Source: DAOTZS01 sp034434335 (GTDB lineage Bacteria; Chloroflexota; Anaerolineae; CG2-30-64-16). Taken from it: a stretch of 12,810 nt of DNA. The position numbers were made by a program, and so were the translations under genes. The stretch lies in the NCBI GenBank assembly GCA_034434335.1, contig DAOTZS010000178.1, positions 1-12,810 of the forward strand, written 5' to 3'. Positions 7,494 to 12,810 of the stretch are shown here, piece by piece. Position 1 is the stretch's first letter. Each line of letters begins with the position of its first letter. A model generated the notes under the pieces. The model ran no database searches and was not told the origin of the DNA. It worked only from the letters and a program-made list of their open reading frames with translations.

Positions 7494-8645
7494 ATGGAGA
7501 GTGGGGGGGCCAGGCCGTTGGTTATCGGCCTGACAGGTGGCATGGGCACAGGTAAGAGCTGCGTCCGGCAGATGCTGGTTTCGCTGGGCGCGGAGGGGAT
7601 TGACGCGGACCAGGTGGCTCACCAGGTCATGGCGCCCGGCGGGCCAGCCCACCAGGCTGTGGTGGCCGAATTCGGCCCCCAGATCCTGAGGGCCGATGGC
7701 CAGATTGACCGCCCCTGCCTGGGCCAGATCGTTTTCAGCGACCCTCGGGCCCTGGCCCGTTTGGAGGCCATCGTCCACCCGGCCGTTACCGAGGCGATCC
7801 GGCAGCGCCTGAAGACCGCTGCGGCGCCGGCTGTGGTGATCGAAGCGATCAAGCTGCTGGAGTCGGGGCTGAGCCGCGGCCTGTGCGATCAGGTGTGGGT
7901 GACGGTGTGCAGCCGACGTCAGCAGTTGGCTCGCCTGGCTGCCAGCCGGAGGATGTCACCGGAGGAGGCTCGCCGGCGTCTGGCCGCCCAGCTTCCCCCG
8001 GCCCAGATGGTTGCCCAGGCCGACCTGGTGATTGACACGCGCGGGACCATGGCCGAGACAGGGTTGCAGGTTGTGGCGGCCTGGGCCAGGTTGGGGATGC
8101 CCTTCCCCCCTCCTCAGATCCGCCGAGGCACCCTCGAAGATGCCGAGGGGATCGCCGCGGTGCTCAATGCGGTAGTGCGGGAGGGAGGGTGCACGGTGCT
8201 GGACCGCCAATTCACGGTGGCACAGGAGCGGGCTTTCCTGCGTCGGTTGCGCCCGCGTGCCCGGCTAACCGTGGCCCAGGTGGGCAGCGTGATCGTTGGC
8301 TTTCAGATCATCGAGCCTTACGCGGCTTACACGGCTGCCATGGACCATGTGGCAACGCTGGGTACCTACGTGATAGCCCCGTTGCGCGGCCACGGGTTGG
8401 GCCGGGCAATGAGCGCGGCTACCTTCGCGGCAGCTCGCGAGGCTGGCTTCAGCAAGTTAGTGATCATGGTGCGCAGCGACAACCCTGCCGCGCAGGATTT
8501 TTACACCCGCCTGGGTTTTCAGCCTTGCGGCCGCCTGACCCGCCAGGCATTCGTGGATGGCCGCTATGTGGACGAGTTGCTGTTTGAGCTCTTCTTGCCA
8601 TCGGGAGGGGCTGGGTATGAGCCTGTTGCGCAGACTATGGAATGA
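7494..8645 (+). CDS. coaE: Dephospho-CoA kinase fused to GNAT N-acetyltransferase
   Basis: A 383-residue two-domain protein. Residues 1-205 are a dephospho-CoA kinase, the last step of CoA synthesis (ATP plus dephospho-CoA gives CoA): P-loop GGMGTGKS at 15-22, IDAD..AH at 36-43, then GQIDRPCLGQIVFSDPRALARLEAIVHP, VVIEAIKLLESGL, and the lid-to-C-terminal pattern RRMSPEEARRRLAAQ with ADLVIDTRG. Residues 209-370 are a GNAT fold: IRRGTLEDAEGIAAVLN at the start, acetyl-CoA pyrophosphate loop R298-GHGLG-303, and NPAAQDFYTRLGFQ near the end. Ordinary CoaE is about 200 residues, so the second half is a true extra domain in one uninterrupted frame. ATG 7494 has GGAGGTGG eight bases upstream, inside the end of the ABC-F gene. 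The kinase is probably the cell's housekeeping CoaE; the acetylation target is unknown. Confidence 0.93.
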   Translation: MESGGARPLVIGLTGGMGTGKSCVRQMLVSLGAEGIDADQVAHQVMAPGGPAHQAVVAEFGPQILRADGQIDRPCLGQIVFSDPRALARLEAIVHPAVTEAIRQRLKTAAAPAVVIEAIKLLESGLSRGLCDQVWVTVCSRRQQLARLAASRRMSPEEARRRLAAQLPPAQMVAQADLVIDTRGTMAETGLQVVAAWARLGMPFPPPQIRRGTLEDAEGIAAVLNAVVREGGCTVLDRQFTVAQERAFLRRLRPRARLTVAQVGSVIVGFQIIEPYAAYTAAMDHVATLGTYVIAPLRGHGLGRAMSAATFAAAREAGFSKLVIMVRSDNPAAQDFYTRLGFQPCGRLTRQAFVDGRYVDELLFELFLPSGGAGYEPVAQTME

Positions 8646-8829
8646 ACACCCGAACCTGGTTTCCTGGCTGGTCCTGGCCCTGGGCATGGTCATCATCGTG
8701 GTGATCGCAGCCCGCAATGTAGGCTTTCAACCTGGCCAGTGGGCAGCCCTGATTGCGGCCACGGTGATCCTGGCCGGGCTGTGCGTATGGATCATCAGTT
8801 GGGAAGAGGGCCACGACGAGGAATCGTAA
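8617..8829 (+). CDS. Small two-helix membrane protein of unknown function
   Basis: A 70-residue protein I do not recognise. It has a short basic N-terminus (SLLRRLW), a first hydrophobic helix at about residues 14-33 (VSWLVLALGMVIIVVIAA), a short loop containing NVGFQPGQ, a second helix at about 41-61 (QWAALIAATVILAGLCVWII), and an acidic tail (EEGHDEES). This fits an inner-membrane hairpin with both ends probably cytoplasmic. ATG 8617 has GGGAGGGG just upstream and overlaps the coaE-GNAT 3' end by 29 bases in another frame, so translation is probably coupled. dnaJ begins 30 bases after its stop. A longer in-frame start at 8557 exists but lies deep inside coaE and would add a non-hydrophobic stretch. 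The ribosome site, the hydrophobic pattern and the position between two operon genes support it as real. Confidence 0.75.
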   Translation: MSLLRRLWNEHPNLVSWLVLALGMVIIVVIAARNVGFQPGQWAALIAATVILAGLCVWIISWEEGHDEES

Positions 8830-8859
8830 GAGATTCGGCCAAAGAATTGTGGGTGAGAT

Positions 8860-9999
8860 ATGAGGAAGCGTGATTACTACGAGGTCCTGGGCGTACCGCG
8901 AGATGCCGACGAGGAAACGATCAAACGCGCCTATCGCCGGCTGGCACGTCAGTACCATCCGGACGTGAATAAGTCGGCTGACGCTGAGGAGCGCGTCAAG
9001 GAGCTCAACGAGGCCTACGAGGTGCTCAGCGACGCGGAGAAGCGGGCAATGTATGACCGCTACGGTCATGCTGCCACACAGCCTGGATTTGGCCAGGATA
9101 CCGGCTTCGGGGGCTTTGGAGGCTTCGGCGGGTTTGGCGATATCTTCGAGGAGTTCTTCGGCGGATTTACCGGGACGCGAAGCGCCCAGCGTGGCCCTGT
9201 GCGCGGCAGTGATTTGCGCTATGACCTGGAGATCACTTTCCAGGAAGCCGTCTTCGGCGCCGAGAAAGAGATCGAGGTGACCCGCATGGAGACGTGCCCC
9301 CAGTGTCAGGGCTCGGGCGCGGAGCCGGGCACGGTGCCGATCCGCTGCCCGCAGTGCAACGGCACCGGAGAGGTACGCCGCGCGCAGCAGACCATCCTGG
9401 GGCAATTCGTCACCGTGACCACCTGCCCCCGCTGTCATGGCGAGCGGGAGATCGCCACCACACCGTGCAGCATGTGCCGGGGCCAAAAGCGGGTACGCGC
9501 AACGCGCCGGCTCTCGGTAACCATTCCCCCTGGTGTGGATGACGGGATGCGCATCCGGCTGGCCGGCGAGGGGGAGCCAGGTGAGCGTGGAGGGCCGCCG
9601 GGCAGCCTCTATGTGGTGCTGCATGTGAAGCCGCATCCCCTCTTCGTGCGTCAGGACAGCGACATCCTGCTGGAAGTGCCCATCAATATCGTGCAGGCCG
9701 CGCTGGGAGCTGAGATAGAGGTACCCACCCTGGATGGCAAGACAACCCTGACCATCCCGCCCGGCACCCAACACGGTACCGTCTTTCGCCTGCGCGGCAA
9801 AGGGGTGCCTGTCCTGCGTAGCAACCGCCGCGGCGATCAATTGGTGACCGTGCGCGTGGTTGTCCCGCAGCGGTTGAACGAGAAGCAGCGCAGGTTGCTC
9901 AAGGAGCTGGGCGAGTCTTTGGGGCTGGAGTCGTTGGACAAAGACACCCGCACCTTTTTCGAGAAGTTCCTGGACGCGGTAGGCGATGCCTTCAGCTAA
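8860..9999 (+). CDS. dnaJ: Chaperone protein DnaJ (Hsp40, class A)
   Basis: A co-chaperone that binds unfolded protein and stimulates DnaK ATPase in the cytoplasm; 379 residues, normal for the family. J domain about 5-68 with H33-P34-D35; Gly/Phe-rich region about 75-105 (repeated GFGGFGG); four zinc-binding repeats starting at C146, C163, C189 and C203; then two C-terminal substrate-binding domains (VTIPPGVDDGMRIRLAGEGEPG; VPTLDGKTTLTIPPGTQ) and the dimer region. All eight Cys are present. In repeats 3 and 4 the last glycine of CxxCxGxG is replaced: CPRCHGER and CSMCRGQK. ATG 8860 has GGTGAG two bases upstream of its spacer. It is not next to dnaK, grpE or hrcA, and I see no CIRCE-like inverted repeat before it, so it is probably expressed with the operon. 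prmA follows after 9 bases, a common pairing. Confidence 0.97.
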   Translation: MRKRDYYEVLGVPRDADEETIKRAYRRLARQYHPDVNKSADAEERVKELNEAYEVLSDAEKRAMYDRYGHAATQPGFGQDTGFGGFGGFGGFGDIFEEFFGGFTGTRSAQRGPVRGSDLRYDLEITFQEAVFGAEKEIEVTRMETCPQCQGSGAEPGTVPIRCPQCNGTGEVRRAQQTILGQFVTVTTCPRCHGEREIATTPCSMCRGQKRVRATRRLSVTIPPGVDDGMRIRLAGEGEPGERGGPPGSLYVVLHVKPHPLFVRQDSDILLEVPINIVQAALGAEIEVPTLDGKTTLTIPPGTQHGTVFRLRGKGVPVLRSNRRGDQLVTVRVVVPQRLNEKQRRLLKELGESLGLESLDKDTRTFFEKFLDAVGDAFS

Positions 10000-10008
10000 G
10001 CTACTGTG

Positions 10009-10953
10009 ATGGAGTGGGTTGAGATCAGCGTTCAAGCCGATGGTGAGGCGGCTGAGGCGGTAAGTGAGCTTTTCAACCGGGTGAACAGCCGGCCCGATGG
10101 ACAGGGGGGCGCGGTGACCGAGGTATGTGGCTTCGACCCGGTAGGGGAAGAGCACCACCTTACCGTGGTGGTCAAGACTTACCTCCCCGCGGCTGACCCG
10201 CATACCCCCGCGCGGCGGGAGGAGATCGAGAGGGGTCTCTGGTTTCTACGCCGCCTCTACCCGCTGGGCGAACCACAGATACGCTGCCTGGCTGAAGAGG
10301 ATTGGGCACAGGCCTGGAAGGCAAGCTATCGCCCTCTGCGCATCGGACGCCGCTTTTTGGTGATCCCGGCCTGGCTGCGGGACGAGGTGTCGGTTGGGCC
10401 GGCTGACCTGCCCGTGGTGCTTGATCCGGGTATGGCATTTGGCACGGGACTCCATCCCAGCACACAGCTCTGCCTGATGGCGATGGAGGACATCGTCCGT
10501 CCTGGCCATAGGGTGCTGGATGTTGGATGTGGCTCTGGTATCCTGAGCATTGCGGCGGCCCGCCTGGGGGCCGCCGCTGTTACTGCCTTTGACATTGATC
10601 CGCTGGCCGTGCAGGCCACGCTGGCCAACGCGGCCCTCAATGCCCTGCCGGTGCCTGTGGAGGCTTTCGTCAGCGCCGGCCCCGACGAGAGCCCTTTCTG
10701 GCATCCGGTAGATGGCCCACGGCCGACGTGGGACGTAATCGTGGTCAACATCCTGCCGCACACCATCAGTGACCTGCTGGCGGCCGGCCTGCACACCTAT
10801 CTGGCCCCGGCCGGCCACCTGATCCTGGCTGGCATCATCGCAGAACGGGAGCCGGAAATGCTCGACACCCTGGCCAGGCATGGCCTGGCCCTTAGCAGGC
10901 GCCTGGCCGAGGGGGACTGGGTGGGCCTGCTCTGCACCCGCGCCACCCCCTGA
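10009..10953 (+). CDS. prmA: Ribosomal protein L11 methyltransferase
   Basis: An S-adenosylmethionine-dependent enzyme that trimethylates ribosomal protein L11; 314 residues, the usual size. The N-terminal L11-recognition domain covers about 1-115 (including W-rich EEDWAQAWKASYRPLRIG). The Rossmann methyltransferase fold follows: DPGMAFGTGLHPST, motif I VLDVGCGSG at 169-177, the acidic end of strand two in DIDPLAV, and the catalytic-site VVNILP around N247. ATG 10009 is preferred over GTG 10006 directly before it; neither has a strong ribosome site, and the gene starts 9 bases after dnaJ. Its final 29 codons are repeated almost exactly 672 bases downstream (11543-11625), beyond the toxin-antitoxin module. 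This copy is complete and looks functional. Confidence 0.95.
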   Translation: MEWVEISVQADGEAAEAVSELFNRVNSRPDGQGGAVTEVCGFDPVGEEHHLTVVVKTYLPAADPHTPARREEIERGLWFLRRLYPLGEPQIRCLAEEDWAQAWKASYRPLRIGRRFLVIPAWLRDEVSVGPADLPVVLDPGMAFGTGLHPSTQLCLMAMEDIVRPGHRVLDVGCGSGILSIAAARLGAAAVTAFDIDPLAVQATLANAALNALPVPVEAFVSAGPDESPFWHPVDGPRPTWDVIVVNILPHTISDLLAAGLHTYLAPAGHLILAGIIAEREPEMLDTLARHGLALSRRLAEGDWVGLLCTRATP

Positions 10954-10959
10954 TCTCTG
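10871..10959 (+). repeat. 89-bp direct repeat, left copy (prmA 3' end)
   Basis: Matches 11543-11631 at 88 of 89 positions; the only difference is G10911 versus A11583. The copy covers the last 27 full PrmA codons, the TGA stop and six bases beyond it. Its left edge begins with the palindrome GGCCAGGC-ATG-GCCTGGCC (10872-10890). Confidence 0.97.
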
Positions 10960-11011
10960 ACTCTACAACCTAATGATCAGCCTTGTCTTGTATTGACAGG
11001 AGCCACCTGGC

Positions 11012-11305
11012 ATGCCTATCTGGAGCGTTCGCTACTATATTGATCCAGAGACAGGCTTACCGCACATTCATAGGCACAATGTCTCTGAGGATGAGGTGGA
11101 GCAGGTCTTGGCAAGACCAGGTGAGGATCGTCAGGGGTACGAGGGAGCCCGAGTAGCCATCGGGCAGACAGAGGCGGGGCGATATCTCCGAGTCATATAT
11201 GTGCCTGACCCAGAGCCGGGCAGTGTCTTTGTGATAACTGCCTATGAATTGCGTGGGAAAGCGCTGGCCGCATATCGTCGGCGTCAGCGCAGGAGGCATA
11301 AATGA
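11012..11305 (+). CDS. Toxin-like small protein of a toxin-antitoxin module (DUF4258/BrnT-like)
   Basis: A 97-residue basic protein. It starts with WSVRYYIDPETG and has HNVSEDEVEQVL, a helix placed as in BrnT/DUF4258 proteins. These are followed by the GRYLRVIYV strand and the VFVITAYELRGKALAAYRRR end, the typical core of the small RelE/BrnT-like ribonuclease fold. The family call is from pattern recognition and is tentative; RNase activity is inferred. GGAG at 10999-11002 sits nine bases before ATG 11012. Its stop overlaps the next gene's start by four bases (ATGA at 11302-11305), giving a toxin-first two-gene order. Codon choice and base composition are AT-richer than in prmA, and the pair lies between the two copies of the prmA tail, both pointing to acquisition. 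Confidence 0.75.
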   Translation: MPIWSVRYYIDPETGLPHIHRHNVSEDEVEQVLARPGEDRQGYEGARVAIGQTEAGRYLRVIYVPDPEPGSVFVITAYELRGKALAAYRRRQRRRHK

Positions 11306-11511
11306 GAGATAGCCACTTTCCACCCGGGTGGGACGAAGAACGGGTACGTCGAGTTCTGGCCCACTATGAAGCTCAAACAGAAGAGGAAGCCATCACTGAA
11401 GACGAGAGAGCTTTCAAGGGCAAAGGCCGAACCGTGGTAGAAATCCCTGTCGAGTTGATGCCCGTCATCCGGGAGATAATTGCCCAGTACGAGGCGATGA
11501 CGAGGATCTGA
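11302..11511 (+). CDS. Antitoxin-like small protein
   Basis: A 69-residue acidic protein (FPPGWDEERVRRVLAHYEAQTEEEAITEDERAF) ending in a strand-helix segment, TVVEIPVELMPVIREIIAQYEA. That segment resembles the strand and first helix of a ribbon-helix-helix fold, so DNA binding and toxin neutralisation are plausible but inferred. The start overlaps the toxin stop (ATGA), which couples their translation. The opening FPPGWDEERVRRVL pattern is one I associate with antitoxin-like partners of DUF4258-type genes. Its stop is three bases before a degraded copy of the PrmA C-terminus begins. Confidence 0.7.
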   Translation: MRDSHFPPGWDEERVRRVLAHYEAQTEEEAITEDERAFKGKGRTVVEIPVELMPVIREIIAQYEAMTRI

Positions 11512-11514
11512 GGC

Positions 11515-11625
11515 GAGCGTAAACCGGAGAGTTTGGGCATCTTGGCCAGGCATGGCCTGGCCCTTAGCAGGCGCCTGGCCGAAGGGGACTGGGTGGGCCT
11601 GCTCTGCACCCGCGCCACCCCCTGA
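11515..11625 (+). pseudogene. C-terminal fragment of a second prmA
   Basis: In-frame PrmA tail of 36 codons plus stop, with no start. Reading from 11515 gives ERKPESLGILA, aligned without gaps to EREPEMLDTLA of the intact gene (10843-10875; 7 of 11 identical). It then continues as LARHGLALSRRLAEGDWVGL and the remaining residues, identical to the intact PrmA. The first part is only about two-thirds identical in DNA, with many differences at third codon positions. From 11543 on, identity is nearly complete. The single change in the conserved part (GAG to GAA) is synonymous. It looks like the tail of a related prmA joined to the local sequence by recombination. Confidence 0.8.
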
Positions 11626-11631
11626 TCTCTG
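11543..11631 (+). repeat. 89-bp direct repeat, right copy (prmA 3' end)
   Basis: Partner of 10871-10959, in the same orientation and 672 bases away, 88/89 identical. Together they bracket the toxin-antitoxin module. The sequence after this copy (from 11632) differs from that after the left copy and is probably the original downstream flank of prmA. Confidence 0.97.
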
Positions 11632-11648
11632 TCCGCAGATCTGCAGCT

Positions 11649-12413
11649 ATGTATGATGACTTTCCCATCCTTGAGTACGATCCTGCCAGCGAGGCTGTGA
11701 TCGAGCCCTCGCGCGTGATCAGCCCCCAGGATGTGCCACACCACTGTATTGTCTGCTTCTTTCAGGACGTGATCTCCGCTCTGGTAGAGCGGGGCCAGCT
11801 TAGGCAGATCGCGGCACAACGGAGCGAGATGGGCCTGCATCCTGTGTACGAGCTTGCCTTCCAGGGCCACAGGATGGCTGTCTTCCACCCTGGGGTTGGC
11901 GCGCCGCTGGCTGCCGGACTGCTGGAAGAGGTGATTGCATTGGGGTGTCGCAAGTTCATCGCCTGCGGAGGCGCAGGTGTGCTGGACCGGGAGATCGCCG
12001 TAGGCCATGTGGTCGTGCCCACCAGCGCGGTGCGCGATGAGGGCACGTCTTATCACTACCTGCCGCCCGCACGCGAGGTGGCGCCTGACCCCCTCGCCGT
12101 AGCAGCCATTGAAAGGGTGCTCAAAGCCCATGGGGTGCCCTACGTGCTGGGGAAGACCTGGACCACCGACGCCTTCTATCGCGAGACTCCAGCCAGGGTG
12201 AGGCGCCGGCGCCTGGAGGGGTGCCTGACGGTTGAAATGGAGGCGGCGGCTCTTTTCGCCGTGGCTCGCTTTCGTGGCGTACCCCTGGCTCAGATGCTAT
12301 ATGGCGGTGATGATGTGAGCGGTGCTCAGTGGGACAACCGTGCCTGGCAAGGGCGTCAGGCGGTGCGCGAGCGCCTCTTCTGGCTGGCCAGCGAAGCCTG
12401 TCTCATTCTGTGA
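11649..12413 (+). CDS. Nucleoside phosphorylase family protein (uridine phosphorylase-like)
   Basis: A 254-residue protein of the phosphorylase superfamily (PNP_UDP_1), which cleaves nucleosides with phosphate to base and ribose-1-phosphate. Visible signatures: the phosphate-loop-like HPGVGAPLAAGLLEE, FIACGGAGVLDREIAVGHVVVPTSAVRDEGTSYHY (a signature block of uridine/purine phosphorylases), WTTDAFYRE, and the ribose-binding V195-E196-M197-E198 followed by AAALFAVARFRG. The usual late aspartate region reads YGGDDVSG. Substrate cannot be fixed from sequence; uridine or purine nucleosides are the candidates. ATG 11649 lacks a clear ribosome site; a 10-bp palindrome, GCAGATCTGC, lies at 11635-11644 just before it. 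The next in-frame Met is past residue 60, too late to include the phosphate loop safely. Before insertion of the module it probably followed prmA directly, 23 bases after the stop codon. Confidence 0.87.
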   Translation: MYDDFPILEYDPASEAVIEPSRVISPQDVPHHCIVCFFQDVISALVERGQLRQIAAQRSEMGLHPVYELAFQGHRMAVFHPGVGAPLAAGLLEEVIALGCRKFIACGGAGVLDREIAVGHVVVPTSAVRDEGTSYHYLPPAREVAPDPLAVAAIERVLKAHGVPYVLGKTWTTDAFYRETPARVRRRRLEGCLTVEMEAAALFAVARFRGVPLAQMLYGGDDVSGAQWDNRAWQGRQAVRERLFWLASEACLIL

Positions 12414-12467
12414 CGGACCAAGATAAGATGCTCTCAAGCTGATTGCAGCGAAAGATGAAAAATCACG

Positions 12468-12776
12468 ATGATCGTCTTGAGAGATTACGACGGCCGTGTG
12501 ATTCGCCTTACCGATGAACGATTGGCTCATATCGCCGAGCATCCTGAGATGGGAGGGCAGGAGTAACGTATTGCCGAAACTCTCCTGGCACCTGATTCGG
12601 TTATTCTCAGTCATCATGATTACACAGTCCGTCTCTATCACAGGCTTTTTGAAGACACACCTGTCACTCGCAAGTACCTGGTCGTTGCAGTGAAGTATCT
12701 GGAACAGGATGCCTTTGTGATCACCGCTTTCTTCACAGATAGGGAAAAGAAGGGAACACGCGTATGGCCTCGATGA
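12468..12776 (+). pseudogene. Small toxin-like gene broken by an in-frame TAA
   Basis: Reading from ATG 12468 gives MIVLRDYDGRVIRLTDERL and on to EHPEMGGQE, then TAA at 12564-12566. The same frame then continues for 69 codons (RIAETLLAPDSVIL through KYLVVAVKYLEQDAFVITAF to KKGTRVWPR) to TGA at 12774. Both halves read as one roughly 102-residue protein of a type common next to DUF2283-like genes. Its KYLVV-x-VKY...FVITAF core resembles the GRYLRVIYV...FVITAY core of the gene at 11012, suggesting the same small nuclease-like fold (inference). A single base change, GAA or GAG to TAA, would explain the break. No restart codon is obvious at the start of the second half. The stretch is AT-richer than the phosphorylase gene. 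Sequencing error is possible. Confidence 0.75.
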
Positions 12777-12810
12777 TTCGTATCTGGTATGACCGTGAGG
12801 GAGATTTTGT
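12764..12810 (+). CDS. DUF2283-like small protein (3' partial), possible antitoxin partner
   Basis: Only the first 15 full codons are visible: MASMIRIWYDREGDF. The IRIWYDREGDF opening matches the start of DUF2283 proteins, which begin with a strand followed by YD.E.D. AAGGGAA at 12749-12755 supports ATG 12764. ATG 12773 would instead give a 4-base ATGA overlap with the upstream stop. Either way it overlaps the broken toxin-like gene, the same arrangement as the module at 11012-11511. The call is limited by the window end. Confidence 0.6.
   Translation, partial: MASMIRIWYDREGDF

Noticed and set aside
8635..10203. 522-codon open frame on the minus strand opposite dnaJ
   Set aside because: It is antisense to DnaJ, whose domains are unambiguous; the translation shows no family motif and spans several real genes.
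10981..11000. Imperfect inverted repeat (CCTTGTC and GACAGG) over the toxin gene ribosome site as an operator
   Set aside because: It is short, bulged and without a recognisable promoter; chance is a sufficient explanation.
1..12810. CRISPR arrays, tRNA or rRNA genes, transposases or integrases
   Set aside because: I saw no regularly spaced repeats, no cloverleaf-like tRNA sequences and no recombinase motifs in any frame I read.

Overview
The window looks like a GC-rich bacterial chromosome. Gene content and protein style (fused NuoE-NuoF formate dehydrogenase subunit, free-standing aspartokinase-like ACT protein, several small toxin-antitoxin-like modules) suggest a Chloroflexota/Anaerolineae-type anaerobe or facultative anaerobe. 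That placement is an inference from gene style, not from a marker gene. The protein-coding core is strongly GC-rich, while the small modules at 10960-11511 and 12414-12810 are visibly AT-richer.

Region 1 (1-4629, + strand) is the end of an operon for a cytoplasmic NAD(P)-linked, molybdenum/tungsten-dependent formate dehydrogenase. It holds a fused NuoE+NuoF diaphorase subunit (5' end cut by the window) and a large FdhA-type catalytic subunit with a NuoG-like iron-sulfur N-terminus and Cys, not selenocysteine, as predicted metal ligand. A strong hairpin terminator closes it.

Region 2 (4630-4958) is non-coding and rich in C/G tracts and nested palindromes. It separates the formate dehydrogenase from a minus-strand gene for a two-ACT-domain regulatory protein (4959-5435).

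Region 3 (5525-10953, + strand) starts with a near-consensus extended -10 promoter and is a tightly packed housekeeping operon: an ABC-F ATPase, a CoaE (dephospho-CoA kinase) fused to a GNAT acetyltransferase, a 70-residue two-helix membrane protein, DnaJ, and PrmA (ribosomal protein L11 methyltransferase). The theme is translation, protein folding and CoA supply.

Region 4 (10954-12810) is accessory-like. A two-gene toxin-antitoxin-like module lies directly after prmA and is bracketed by an 89-bp direct repeat (88/89 identical) made of the 3' end of prmA. The downstream copy continues upstream as a diverged but still in-frame PrmA tail. This is what single-crossover integration of a circle carrying a foreign prmA tail would leave. 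A nucleoside phosphorylase-family gene follows, then a second small module: a toxin-like gene broken by an in-frame TAA, overlapping a DUF2283-like gene cut by the window end. The prmA-tail duplication and the CoaE-GNAT fusion are the most noteworthy observations. I did not find a clearly new multi-gene system.
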